64,000 nt of DNA from Terrabacter sp. Root181 (GCF_001428505.1 NZ_LMHU01000001.1:1505813-1569812); one strand, 5' to 3'; counted from the stretch's first letter, positions 17,328-28,195 are shown. Translations and numbers: made by a program. Notes: generated from the letters alone by a model not told the origin.

Positions 17328-19117
17328 GAGCCCGCGGCCTCGCGGCGCTGCTGCTCGTCGCATCCACCACCCTCGCGGCCTGCGGCGGCCTGCCCGCCAC
17401 TGGCCCGGTCGTCGAGGGGCGCGCGCTCGGCGAGGTCCTCAACGAGCCGGTCCGCGTCGTGGCCGTCGGTCCGGTGGACGGGGCGAGCCAGGAGGCCGTC
17501 GTCCGCGGCTTCCTCCGTGCCGGCGAGGACACCGACGAGACCCACGCGACCGGGCGGTCGTTCCTCGTGCCGCAGTCCGTCGACCTGTGGCGCTGGTCGA
17601 GCGAGGACGTCGTCGTCTACGACGGTGACCTCACGGTGCGACGGCTGACCGACGACACGGTCGAGGTCAGCGCGGCCGGGCTCGCCCGGCTGACGCCGGA
17701 CGGACGCTACGTCGAGCAGCCCCCGGGCGCGCGGGAGAAGGTCATCCTCGGCCTGACCAAGGTCGGCGGTGAGTGGCGCGTCGAGCTGCCCAGCACGGGC
17801 TTCGGGCTGTGGCTCGACAACGACCAGTTCAACCGGGTCTACGTCAACCGCGTCGTCCACTACGTGACGCGCACCGGCCGCGACCTCGTGCCCGACTCGC
17901 GGTGGTTCCCGATCGGGACCCGGCTGGCCACCACTCTGGCCCGCGCCCAGCTGAGCGCCGTCCCCGGTCACCTCGCCGGCGCCGTCACCACGGGCGTGCC
18001 CGCGGGCACCCGTCTGGCCGTCAACGCCGTCCCCGTCGTCAACGGCAGGGCCCAGGTCAACCTCAGCAGCGAGGCCCTGTCCGCGGACCCGGTCGGACGG
18101 GCCGCGATGTGGGCCCAGCTGAGCAAGACCCTGAGCCAGATCTCGTCGGTGAGCTCGGTGTCGCTGGCGGTGGACAGCACCCAGCTCGAGCTGCCCGGCA
18201 GCGTGACCTCGGTGGCGTCCGCGTCGGAGCTCGGCTACGGCCTCGTCCCCAAGACCTTCCTCGACACGGCCCTGCTGCGCACGGGCGACGCCCTCCGCCG
18301 TTTCGACCCGCGCTACGTGCCCGACACCCAGGATGCGAAGCGACCTGACCTCAAGCCCAAGGACGGGGACGTCGCGCGCATCCCCGACACGTGGCGCACC
18401 CTCGCCCTGTCCGTCGACGGCAAGCAGGTCGCGGCCGTGTCGGCCAACCGCCGGGACCTGTCGATCTGGAAGGCCACCGAGCAGCCGAGGTCGGTGGCAC
18501 CGTTCGCCGCGTCGCTGATCCGGCCCGTCTACGACGCCGACGGCTACCTGTGGATCGCGGGCAGCGACGGGCACGGCGACAACCGGGTCTTCGTCCTCGA
18601 CTCCGTCTCGAGCGACCCCGACTCGACGCCGAAGCCGATCAGCACGCCGTGGCTCGGGGACCGCCGGGTCAAGTCCATCTCCGTCGCGGCCGACGCCACG
18701 CGCGTGCTCGTCGTCACGACCGACCGCTCGGGGGGCGACGAGCAGCTCGGTCTGAGCGGCATCGTCCGGGCGACGAACGGCGAGCCGGAGGGACTGTCGC
18801 AGCCGTTGCGCCAGGCCCAGTCGCTGACGCGCATCCAGGACGTCACGTGGCTCGACCCGGTCAGTTACGCCGTGCTGGGGCAGGTGCGCAAGGGCGACGC
18901 GATGCGCGCCTGGCTCGCGACGATCGGCGCCGGCGTCGACGGGACCCGTTCGGGGGCAGCGCGTCTGAGCCCCGTCCCCGGTGCCGTCACGATCACGACC
19001 GTCGGCGGTCCACGCGGCCTCATCATCGTCACGAGCGACAACCGGGTGCTCGCCAGGGCCGGCTCCAACTGGCCGCTCATCGAGCGCGGCAGCGACGTCC
19101 TCGTCCCCGGCGGCTGA
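17324..19117 (+). CDS. lpqB: LpqB lipoprotein, MtrAB accessory protein
   Basis: The product has 597 residues. GTG 17324 overlaps the mtrB stop. The signal peptide LAALLLVASTTLAACGG has the lipobox LAAC, so the protein is anchored to the outer face of the membrane. A GerMN-type domain spans roughly residues 190-290 (FNRVYVNRVVHYVTRTGRDLVPDSRW, then GTRLAVNAVPVVNGRAQVNLS), and a C-terminal beta-propeller-like LpqB domain follows (LALSVDGKQVAAVS, LWIAGSDGHGDNRVFVLD, ITTVGGPRGLIIVT). Known: LpqB interacts with MtrB and modulates its activity in mycobacteria. The conserved location confirms the identification. Confidence 0.95.
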   Translation: MRARGLAALLLVASTTLAACGGLPATGPVVEGRALGEVLNEPVRVVAVGPVDGASQEAVVRGFLRAGEDTDETHATGRSFLVPQSVDLWRWSSEDVVVYDGDLTVRRLTDDTVEVSAAGLARLTPDGRYVEQPPGAREKVILGLTKVGGEWRVELPSTGFGLWLDNDQFNRVYVNRVVHYVTRTGRDLVPDSRWFPIGTRLATTLARAQLSAVPGHLAGAVTTGVPAGTRLAVNAVPVVNGRAQVNLSSEALSADPVGRAAMWAQLSKTLSQISSVSSVSLAVDSTQLELPGSVTSVASASELGYGLVPKTFLDTALLRTGDALRRFDPRYVPDTQDAKRPDLKPKDGDVARIPDTWRTLALSVDGKQVAAVSANRRDLSIWKATEQPRSVAPFAASLIRPVYDADGYLWIAGSDGHGDNRVFVLDSVSSDPDSTPKPISTPWLGDRRVKSISVAADATRVLVVTTDRSGGDEQLGLSGIVRATNGEPEGLSQPLRQAQSLTRIQDVTWLDPVSYAVLGQVRKGDAMRAWLATIGAGVDGTRSGAARLSPVPGAVTITTVGGPRGLIIVTSDNRVLARAGSNWPLIERGSDVLVPGG

Positions 19118-19293
19118 GCGGCGCCCTCCGCCCGTCCACAGCCCCTCGGCGGTGACGCCTACCGTCCCCAGGGGCGGGAGGCTGCCTCGACCGACGGGTC
19201 CCCGTGCGGTGGGCTGGAGCCGTGCGAGGGCATCGCGGGCCGGGGCCGGGGAGCCCGTCACGCCTCGAGCGGGCCGGAGCCGTCGGACGGTCC

Positions 19294-20103
19294 GTGCGGG
19301 TCGTCCTGTCGGGCGCCCTGGCCCGGGTGCGGGACAGCGCCCTCACCGACCTCGTCCTGCCACGGGAGTGCGGTGGGTGCCTGCGCCCGGGCAGCCTCTG
19401 GTGCGCACGCTGCCGACGTGCCCTCGCCGATCTGGCGTTCGGTGCCGCGGCGTCACGGGACGCGCGCGGGCACTCCACGCGTACGCCCGTGGTGTCGACC
19501 GGTGCCCGCGTGCACGGGGGAGGGCCCTGGGTCGTCCCGCACCCGGTCCCGGACGGCATGCCGCCGGTGCACGCCTGGGGTGTCTACGCCGACCCGCTCC
19601 GGGCCGCGGTGTCGGCGTGGAAGGACGCCGGCCGCCGCGACCTCGAGGCCGTGCTCGTGCCCCTGCTCGCGACCTCGCTCGACGCAGCACTGGCCGGCGC
19701 CGGCTGGGACGGGGGAGCCGTCCTCGTCGTGCCCGCGCCCTCTTCGCGGCGCGCCGTGCGCGAACGCGGCGACACACCGATGACAGGACTGTGTGAGGCG
19801 GCGGTGGCGCAGCTCGCCGACCGACCGGGACCCGCGCTGCGCGTCGCCCCGGCCCTGCGCCACGTGCGCCGGGTCGAGGACCAGTCCGGGCTCGGGACGG
19901 TCGAGCGTCGCGGGAACCTCGCTGGGGCATTGTCTGTGATCCCCTTGTGGCGCAGCGTGATCCGGGGTCGGCGCTGCCTGCTCGTCGACGACGTGGTCAC
20001 CACCGGTGCCACGTTCGCCGAGGCGGCCAGGGCGCTCCGAGCCGCGGGCGCCGGCTCCGTCATGGGGGCCTCGCTGGCCGCCACCCAGCGGACCCGTGGA
20101 TGA
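19294..20103 (+). CDS. ComF family phosphoribosyltransferase-like protein
   Basis: GTG 19294 gives 269 residues (MRVVLSGALARVRDSALTDLVLPRECGGC); GTG 19204 would add 30 residues unlike the family, and neither start has a strong ribosome binding site. The N-terminal zinc ribbon is CGGCLRPGSLWCARC. The C-terminal phosphoribosyltransferase domain has VLVVPAPSSRRAVRERGDTP, the ComF-specific loop VEDQSGLGTVERRGNL, and the PRPP loop LLVDDVVTTGATFAEAA. ComF proteins are associated with DNA uptake in Bacillus; in actinobacteria the role is unknown. The gene lies between lpqB and hpf, as in Streptomyces. Confidence 0.85.
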   Translation: MRVVLSGALARVRDSALTDLVLPRECGGCLRPGSLWCARCRRALADLAFGAAASRDARGHSTRTPVVSTGARVHGGGPWVVPHPVPDGMPPVHAWGVYADPLRAAVSAWKDAGRRDLEAVLVPLLATSLDAALAGAGWDGGAVLVVPAPSSRRAVRERGDTPMTGLCEAAVAQLADRPGPALRVAPALRHVRRVEDQSGLGTVERRGNLAGALSVIPLWRSVIRGRRCLLVDDVVTTGATFAEAARALRAAGAGSVMGASLAATQRTRG

Positions 20104-20195
20104 CCCGGGGCGGGTGGGGGTGGCCCGGCGGGCGCCGTGCGTGTGATGTTGCCGGGGGATGTCCGGCACGCCTTCCAGTGGGCCCGCGGCCCAAG

Positions 20196-20201
20196 TAGTG
20201 T
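20196..20201 (+). promoter_or_regulatory. -10 box upstream of hpf; also leaderless promoter of a mini-ORF
   Basis: TAGTGT with exactly 6 bp before ATG 20208. It would give hpf a ~170-nt leader. Confidence 0.6.
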
Positions 20202-20207
20202 CGAGTC

Positions 20208-20309
20208 ATGGACCCCCGTCCCACGAGGAACGGCCTGCCGGCCGCCTCCCCGGGACGTGATCGACAGGAAGGGGTGGTGCCGCGTCGACCGCGGGCCTGT
20301 CCTAGGTGA
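20208..20309 (+). CDS. Leaderless mini-ORF (33 codons) upstream of hpf
   Basis: ATG 20208 sits 6 bp after TAGTGT, the same spacing as the leaderless genes in this window. It codes for 33 residues rich in Pro and Arg (MDPRPTRNGLPAASPG, ending VVPRRPRACPR) and stops at 20309, 64 nt before hpf. No similarity is recognised. It may be a regulatory upstream ORF, or the start match may be chance. Confidence 0.4.
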   Translation: MDPRPTRNGLPAASPGRDRQEGVVPRRPRACPR

Positions 20310-20373
20310 CCAGAGGCCCGGAAACACTCTCACTGCACCGCACGAAGAAGACGTGCGCGATCAAGGAGGAACC

Positions 20374-21027
20374 GTGGAGATCGTCGTCACTGGGCGCCAC
20401 GTCCAGATCCCCGACCGATTCCGTGAGCAGCTCGACGAGCGACTGGCCAAGGTGCCCGCGCTCGCGCCCAAGGTGCACCGCATCGACGTCGTCGTCACCC
20501 ACGAGCGGGTCGCCCGCGGGTCCGAGAAGGTCGAGATCACGTGCCACGCGAAGGGCCCCGTGATCCGGGCGGAGGCTTGTCTCGACGACAAGTACGCCGC
20601 CCTCGACGCGGCCGTGGACAAGCTCATGGACCGCCTGAGGCGGGTGCACGACAAGCGCAAGGTCAGCCGCGGACGACGGATCCCCGAGTCGGTCGCGCAG
20701 GCGACCGCACGCATCGACGCCTCTGCCAACGGGTCCGCCCGGGGCGACGCCGCTTCCGGCGACTCCGGTGAGGGCCGCGTCGACGACCTCGAGCGCTTCG
20801 GTGCGCTCGGCAACTCTCCCATCGAGGTCCGCGAGAAGATCCACACGGCCGCGCCCATGTCTCTCGAGGACGCCGTGAACCAGATGGAGCTCGTCGGACA
20901 CGACTTCTTCCTCTTCCACGACGCCGACACCGACCGCCCGAGCGTGGTCTACCGGCGACGCGGCTGGAGCTACGGGGTGCTGCACCTCGAGACCGACGCG
21001 GACGCCGCCGTCGCCGCCACGGGCTGA
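20374..21027 (+). CDS. hpf: Ribosome hibernation promoting factor, long form
   Basis: The product has 217 residues. GTG 20374 is preceded by AAGGAGG at 20364-20370. Residues 1-105 form the HPF/YfiA domain (MEIVVTGRHVQIPDRFREQLDERL, basic KLMDRLRRVHDKRKVSRGRR that contacts 16S rRNA); a linker of ~45 residues follows; the C-terminal ~55 residues (REKIHTAAPMSLEDAVNQM, LVGHDFFLFHDADT, VVYRRRGWSYGVLHLE) form the dimerisation domain of long HPF that joins two 70S ribosomes into 100S. A 17-bp terminator hairpin follows 26 bp after the stop. Confidence 0.95.
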   Translation: MEIVVTGRHVQIPDRFREQLDERLAKVPALAPKVHRIDVVVTHERVARGSEKVEITCHAKGPVIRAEACLDDKYAALDAAVDKLMDRLRRVHDKRKVSRGRRIPESVAQATARIDASANGSARGDAASGDSGEGRVDDLERFGALGNSPIEVREKIHTAAPMSLEDAVNQMELVGHDFFLFHDADTDRPSVVYRRRGWSYGVLHLETDADAAVAATG

Positions 21028-21053
21028 ACCCCCTGCACCCCGGGCATCGACGG

Positions 21054-21089
21054 CGTCGGGGCGTCCCCTCCCGAGGGGACGCCCCGACG
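21054..21089 (+). terminator. Terminator of hpf
   Basis: A 17-bp perfect inverted repeat: 21054-21070 pairs with 21073-21089 (CGTCGGGGCGTCCCCTC and its complement). No T-tract. Confidence 0.75.
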
Positions 21090-21163
21090 GGTCCCCGGTG
21101 CCCCGACGGCGCGGCGGGGCCTCCGGCGGGCGCGGTGTCCGTGGTCTGGGCCAAGATGGAGGG

Positions 21164-21847
21164 GTGAACCCGCCCCCCGACGTCATCCGTGTCCTCATCG
21201 TCGACGACCACGCCCTCTACCGCCGGGGACTGCAGACCGTCCTGTCGACCGAGGACGGCATCGAGGTCGTCGGCGAGGCCGCCGACGGGGTCGAGGCGGT
21301 CGACCAGGCCGAGGAGATCCTGCCCGACGTCATCGTCATGGACGTCGGCATGCCCAAGCGCGGGGGCATCGACGCGTGCCGGGTCATCAAGCAGCGGGTC
21401 CCCTCGGCGCGCATCCTCATGCTGACGAGCTCCGACGACGAGGCCAACCTCTTCGAGGCGGTCCGCGCCGGGGCCAACGGCTACCTCCTCAAGGACGTGC
21501 CGCCCGAGGAGGTCGCGGCCGGCATCCGCGGCGTCTTCCAGGGTCAGTCCCTGCTCTCTCCGCTCATGGCCTCCAAGCTGCTCGAGGAGTTCAAGGCGAT
21601 CAGCCAGAAGGACGTCCCCCCGGCGCCGACGCCCGGCCTGGAGCTGCCGCGGCTGACCCAGCGCGAGCTCGAGATCCTCCAGCGCGTCGCCAAGGGAAAG
21701 CTCAACCGCGAGATCGGCGCCGAGCTGTTCATCTCCGAGAACACCGTGCGCAACCACATCCGCAACATCCTCGACAAGCTGCAGATGCACTCACGCATGG
21801 AGGCAGCCATGTATGCCGTGCGCCAGCGGCTCATCGACCCCGACTGA
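21164..21847 (+). CDS. NarL/LuxR-family response regulator
   Basis: The product has 227 residues from GTG 21164; GGAGGGG precedes it and a weak CAAGAT box ends 6 bp before. Receiver domain: DD at 14-15, phospho-acceptor D60 (VIVMDVGMP), LTSSDDE and LLKDVPPEE as switch elements. A C-terminal LuxR HTH begins at ~155: LTQRELEILQRVAKGKLNREIGAELFISENTVRNHIRNILDKL. No cognate histidine kinase lies beside it. Its position between hpf and secA is conserved in actinobacteria, where the homologue is an orphan regulator. Regulon unknown. Confidence 0.9.
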   Translation: MNPPPDVIRVLIVDDHALYRRGLQTVLSTEDGIEVVGEAADGVEAVDQAEEILPDVIVMDVGMPKRGGIDACRVIKQRVPSARILMLTSSDDEANLFEAVRAGANGYLLKDVPPEEVAAGIRGVFQGQSLLSPLMASKLLEEFKAISQKDVPPAPTPGLELPRLTQRELEILQRVAKGKLNREIGAELFISENTVRNHIRNILDKLQMHSRMEAAMYAVRQRLIDPD

Positions 21848-21912
21848 CCCAACTGACCCGACCGACACGGCCGACCCCGCCGACACGGCCGACCTGTCCA
21901 GGAGCACCGTCC

Positions 21913-23199
21913 ATGACCGTCGTCACGCGCCCGATGACGCGCGCCCAGGCCCGCCGCGTCGCCATCGCCGCCCAGGGCTTCCTCGACCCGAGACCCGAGC
22001 CGTTCGCGGCGACGATGCGCCATGTGCAGCGCGTCATCGACCGCGTCGGGGTCGTCCAGATCGACAGCGTCAACGTCCTCGCCCGGAGCCAGTACCTCCC
22101 GTTCTTCTCACGTCTGGGGCCCTACGACCCCGCGCTCCTCGACCGGGCCCGCGACCGTGCCCCGAGGCGCCTCGTCGAGTACTGGGCCCACGAGGCCAGT
22201 CTCGTCCCGCCCTCGACGTGGCCGCTGCTCGACTTCCGCATGCGCGCGGCCGCCGAGAAGGCGTGGGGCGGGATGCGGCGCATCCTCGAGGAGCGCCCCG
22301 ACTACGTCGACCTGGTGCGGGCCGAGGTCGAGGCCCGTGGCCCCATGACGGCGCGGGAGGTCGAGGTCGCCCTCGCGCACGACCAGCCGCGCCGGACCGA
22401 CCACTGGGGCTGGAACTGGTCCGACGTCAAGCAGGCGCTCGAGTACCTCTTCTGGGCCGGGCAGATCAGCTCCGCGGGGCGCACGACCCAGTTCGAGCGA
22501 CGTTATGCCGCGCTCGCCGCGACCGCCCCACCGCCGCTGCGGGCGGCCTGGACCGACCGGCCGGGTCCCGAGGCCGACCCCGACCGCCATCTCGAGCTCG
22601 TCCGCATCGCCGCCCGGGCCCACGGCGTCGGCACCGAGCTGTGCCTGGCCGACTACTTCCGGATCAAGCGCGAGGACGCCCGCCCGGCCATCGCCCAGCT
22701 CGTCGCCGACGGCGAGCTCATCCCGGTCACCGTGCCGGGCTGGAAGCCGGCCTGGCTCCACGCCGAGGCACGGCTGCCCCGGCGCGTGCACGCCGAGGCC
22801 CTGCTCAGTCCCTTCGACTCGCTCGTCTGGCAGCGCGAGCGCATCCACGCCCTCTGGGACTTCCTCTACCGCATCGAGATCTACACGCCGGCGCAGAAGC
22901 GCGTGCACGGCTACTACGTCCTGCCCTTCCTGTACGGCGACGCCCTCGTCGCGCGCTGCGACCTCAAGGCCGACCGCGTCGCGGGCGTGCTGCGCTGCCA
23001 CCGGGTCACGTGGGAGCCCGGGGCCCCTGCCGACGCCCGCCCCGCCCTGGTTGCCAACCTCGAGTCGATGGCCGACTGGCTCGGACTCGGTCGGGTCGAC
23101 CTGTCCCTCGACCCGTCGGGCGACCTGCCCGCCGCGTCGGGCGACGCGCTCGCCGCGCCCGAGCAGCCCGCCCCGGCCGACGCCGCCACGAGCCGCTGA
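21913..23199 (+). CDS. YcaQ-family (HTH_42) DNA glycosylase
   Basis: The product has 428 residues. Known: E. coli YcaQ unhooks interstrand DNA crosslinks, with a catalytic Gln-x-Asp motif. Here VVQIDSVNVLARSQYLP near residue 50 gives the QID motif and the following RS. Further family signatures are LVEYWAHEASLVP, WGWNWSDVKQALEYLFWAGQI, LLSPFDSLVWQRERI and HGYYVLPFLYGDALVARCDLKADR, the winged-helix units and C-terminal beta-barrel. The last ~25 residues are Ala/Pro-rich. ATG 21913 has AGGAG at 21900-21904. The 65-bp spacer upstream is a GACCGACACGGCC-like imperfect repeat. Confidence 0.9.
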   Translation: MTVVTRPMTRAQARRVAIAAQGFLDPRPEPFAATMRHVQRVIDRVGVVQIDSVNVLARSQYLPFFSRLGPYDPALLDRARDRAPRRLVEYWAHEASLVPPSTWPLLDFRMRAAAEKAWGGMRRILEERPDYVDLVRAEVEARGPMTAREVEVALAHDQPRRTDHWGWNWSDVKQALEYLFWAGQISSAGRTTQFERRYAALAATAPPPLRAAWTDRPGPEADPDRHLELVRIAARAHGVGTELCLADYFRIKREDARPAIAQLVADGELIPVTVPGWKPAWLHAEARLPRRVHAEALLSPFDSLVWQRERIHALWDFLYRIEIYTPAQKRVHGYYVLPFLYGDALVARCDLKADRVAGVLRCHRVTWEPGAPADARPALVANLESMADWLGLGRVDLSLDPSGDLPAASGDALAAPEQPAPADAATSR

Positions 23200-23215
23200 G
23201 CGCGCCCCCGGGCAC

Positions 23216-23235
23216 ACGGCATACGCCGTCGGTGA
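23216..23235 (+). repeat. Copy 2 of the 20-bp dispersed repeat containing GGCATACG
   Basis: It differs by one base from 3679-3698 and lies 16 bp after the ycaQ-like stop codon. Confidence 0.75.
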
Positions 23236-23313
23236 CGGGAGGGGGCGCGGGCTGCGCCGGTGCCGGAACCGGCCCGACCGCCGATGCGTTGGTCGTTGTG
23301 TCCGGAAGGCGGC

Positions 23314-23319
23314 TAGCCT
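23314..23319 (+). promoter_or_regulatory. -10 box of secA
   Basis: TAGCCT; predicted transcription start near 23326, giving a leader of ~77 nt that begins with a CCCGTG/CACGGG hairpin (23328-23345). Confidence 0.5.
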
Positions 23320-23330
23320 AGGCGGGTCCC

Positions 23331-23393
23331 GTGACCCATCACGGGCGATGGAGCCCGCCCACCGGGCGAGTCCACACGTTCAGTCGGGAGTGA
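23331..23393 (+). CDS. Possible mini-ORF (20 codons) in the secA leader
   Basis: GTG 23331 lies about 5 nt after the predicted transcription start and codes for MTHHGRWSPPTGRVHTFSRE, stopping 9 nt before secA. The spacing to the -10 box (11 bp) is looser than for leaderless genes here. No known arrest motif is visible. Confidence 0.25.
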   Translation: MTHHGRWSPPTGRVHTFSRE

Positions 23394-23402
23394 GATCACC
23401 AG

Positions 23403-26246
<2,844 letters not shown>

Positions 26247-26260
26247 CCCACCACGCGAGA

Positions 26261-26288
26261 CGGCCCGGCCCCTGAGGGTGCCGGGCCG
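26261..26288. terminator. Terminator between secA and the convergent DUF6459 gene
   Basis: CGGCCCGGC (26261-26269) pairs with GCCGGGCCG (26280-26288), with an inner CCC/GGG, followed by TT. Confidence 0.7.
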
Positions 26289-26346
26289 TTCGCCGCCCGG
26301 TCCGAGGGCGTACGCCGCGTGTGCCCTCGTCGATGACGGGTCGCGG

Positions 26347-26886
26347 TCAGCCGATGGTGAGCGCCGTGACGAGCCATCGACCGTCGAGGCCCTCGAGCCG
26401 CAGGGCGAGGGCCCGGACGCGGCCGTGGGAGACGACGACGGCGCAGGCCTCGACGATGCCGTCGGCGGGCTCGCACACGCGCACGCGACGCACGATCGCC
26501 GGACGTCTCGGCCCGGGCGCGCGACGCCGGCCCGCGACCATGGCCTGCCGGGCGATGACCGAGTAGATCGTCGGCGCCGTGTGGCGGATCAGCTGCGGGG
26601 CGGGTCGCTGGCCCGAGACGACCTCGATGATGGCCTGCGCGAGGCGGACGACGAGCGGGGCGGGCTCGGGGAGCAGGCTTGTGCGGGTCGGCTGGCGGCC
26701 GAAGTCCTCGTCGTCGCGCGCGCCGAAGAAGTCGAGGGCGAGGGCGTCCTGGGCGTAGGGCGGCTCGCCGTGCCAGGCCTCGTCGGCGCTGATGATCCGT
26801 GGTGCGGTCTGGGGGATGCGTCGGACGGTGAAGCCGTCGCGCGCGGACGTGGCCGCCGGGTCGGCTGCGGGCGTCGCTCTGGCCAT
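26347..26886 (-). CDS. Rv3235-like (DUF6459) family protein
   Basis: The start is ATG 26886, which overlaps the stop of the upstream LysM gene (ATGA), giving 179 residues. The N-terminal half is variable (ISADEAWHGEPPYAQDALALDFFG); the C-terminal ~110 residues (APLVVRLAQAIIEVVSGQRPAPQLIRHTAP, IVRRVRVCEPADGIVEACAVV, GRVRALALRLEGLDGRWLVTAL) match the Rv3235/DUF6459 domain that is regularly next to secA in actinobacteria. The fold recalls SecA-associated or ribosome-linked small domains, but the function is not established. Translational coupling to the LysM protein is conserved. Confidence 0.8.
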   Translation of the reverse strand: MARATPAADPAATSARDGFTVRRIPQTAPRIISADEAWHGEPPYAQDALALDFFGARDDEDFGRQPTRTSLLPEPAPLVVRLAQAIIEVVSGQRPAPQLIRHTAPTIYSVIARQAMVAGRRRAPGPRRPAIVRRVRVCEPADGIVEACAVVVSHGRVRALALRLEGLDGRWLVTALTIG

Positions 26887-28109
26887 CACCGGGCTCCCTG
26901 CTCAGCGGCGGCGCCGCTGCCGACGCCGGGGTGGGTGACGGACGGGTGGGGCGAGGTCGACCGGGACGCGGCGGCCGGTGCCGGCGCGCTCGAGGGTGGA
27001 CGGAGCTGCAGCCCGGGAACGAGCAGGTCGGGGTCCTCGCCCACGACGTCGCGGTTGGCGGCGTACCACCTCGGCCACTCGTGGGCGACCTGGGCGTCGG
27101 AAGCGCCCGGACCGAGGTGACGAGCGGCGATCGCCCAGAGGGAGTCGCCGCGACGGACGGTGACGAGGTCGTGCGCCGATGCCGCGGGCCGCGGGGCCGG
27201 CGCCAGCAGGCGTGAGCGGTCGGCGTCGTGGACGGGGGCGGGTCGGGTGGGGACGTAGCCCGGGCCGGTAAGGGCGCTTGGCGGTGCGGGTGCCCCGGTT
27301 CCCTGCGGGGCGGGTGCCGGGGTGGGTGCGTATCCGGGCCCCGCGCCGACGGTGGGATCCGGGAGGGCGGGGAGAGAGGCCCCCGGGGTTGACCGGGGAG
27401 GGCCTGCTGGAGCAGGACTCCGACCGTCCGGGGGTGCGTGGCCGGGCCTCAGGTCGGTCGGGGTGTAGCCGGGCGTCAGGTCGGTCGGCGTGTGTCCGGG
27501 CGTCAGGTCGGTCGGGGTGTAGCCGGGCGTCACGTCGGTCGGGGTGTAGCCGGGTGACAGCCCGGGCGCGGCAGACGAGGCCTGACCCCCGGCGTCGCGT
27601 GCGGTCGGCCCGGTGTCGGCGCTCGACACCGCAGCCGGTGGCAGCGCCATCGAGCCGACGGAGGCGCCGAGGACGAGGGTCAGCACCTTGCGCACCGCGA
27701 CCGGGGTGACCCGTTCGGCGACCTGGCCCGCCACCCGTCCCGCCGTCCCCGGCAGGAGGGCGGCGAGGCCGAGCAGGCACCCGAGCGCCAGCCATGCGGC
27801 GAGGAGGACGCCCACCCAGGCGAGCAGGACGAGGAGCACGTCGTCGGGCCGGGCGGTGCCACCGGTCGCGCCCAGGCCTCGCCGGGCGACGGCCGCGAGG
27901 AGCACGAGCGCCGTGACGGCGACACCGAGGCCCAGGGCGCCGGCCCGGACCGAACGGGCGGTGGCCGGTGGTCCTCCGTCGGTGACGCGCGGGCTGCGCC
28001 GGACGAAGGGGGCCGTGCCCGGCTCCGCTGTCGTGCCCCCGGCTGTGGTCAGCGCCGAGCACCGTGCGGCCGTCGATGCCTGCGCTCCCCTGTTCATGGT
28101 TTCATTCAA
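26886..28109 (-). CDS. LysM-domain membrane protein with PGYTPTDL repeats
   Basis: The product has 407 residues; start ATG 28109 (MNETMNRGAQ) or 28097. Residues ~50-75 and ~85-115 are two transmembrane segments (GALGLGVAVTALVLLAAV; VLLVLLAWVGVLLAAWLAL), followed by a third hydrophobic stretch and a long Pro/Thr-rich region. In it, TPGYTPTDL-type units repeat four times (27-bp DNA repeats). The C-terminal LysM domain is VTVRRGDSLWAIAARHLGPGASDAQVAHEWPRWY..N...VGEDPDLLVPGLQL, so peptidoglycan binding is likely. Known: actinobacteria often encode a LysM protein before the Rv3235-like gene. It is divergent from an unknown gene across an AT-rich spacer. Confidence 0.85.
   Translation of the reverse strand: MNETMNRGAQASTAARCSALTTAGGTTAEPGTAPFVRRSPRVTDGGPPATARSVRAGALGLGVAVTALVLLAAVARRGLGATGGTARPDDVLLVLLAWVGVLLAAWLALGCLLGLAALLPGTAGRVAGQVAERVTPVAVRKVLTLVLGASVGSMALPPAAVSSADTGPTARDAGGQASSAAPGLSPGYTPTDVTPGYTPTDLTPGHTPTDLTPGYTPTDLRPGHAPPDGRSPAPAGPPRSTPGASLPALPDPTVGAGPGYAPTPAPAPQGTGAPAPPSALTGPGYVPTRPAPVHDADRSRLLAPAPRPAASAHDLVTVRRGDSLWAIAARHLGPGASDAQVAHEWPRWYAANRDVVGEDPDLLVPGLQLRPPSSAPAPAAASRSTSPHPSVTHPGVGSGAAAEQGAR
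27451..27558 (-). repeat. Four 27-bp tandem repeats in the LysM gene
   Basis: Units start at 27451, 27478, 27505 and 27532 and code for nine-residue TPGYTPTDL-like blocks in the Pro/Thr linker before the LysM domain. Confidence 0.85.
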
Positions 28110-28125
28110 TGCAGTTTACCTACGT

Positions 28126-28150
28126 TTGGTCAAGTATGGTGTTGGTCAAG
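28126..28150. repeat. TTGGTCAAG direct repeat in an AT-rich divergent promoter region
   Basis: TTGGTCAAG at 28126-28134 and 28142-28150, 16 bp apart start to start, lies in the only clearly AT-rich spacer nearby (28096-28160). On the minus strand each reads CTTGACCAA, resembling -35 elements or a regulator site. Confidence 0.5.
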
Positions 28151-28195
28151 AAACATCGAGTGGCCCCGGTCCTCGGGGCAGGGGAGGGTGTGCGC

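Noticed and set aside
16178-19261. A 1027-codon minus-strand frame over mtrB-lpqB
   Set aside because: Low-complexity Arg/Asp/Gly sequence without motifs, opposite to a highly conserved operon.
19204-19293. N-terminal extension of the ComF-like protein from GTG 19204
   Set aside because: The extra 30 residues are Arg/Gly-rich and unlike ComF N-termini; the later GTG gives the family start.
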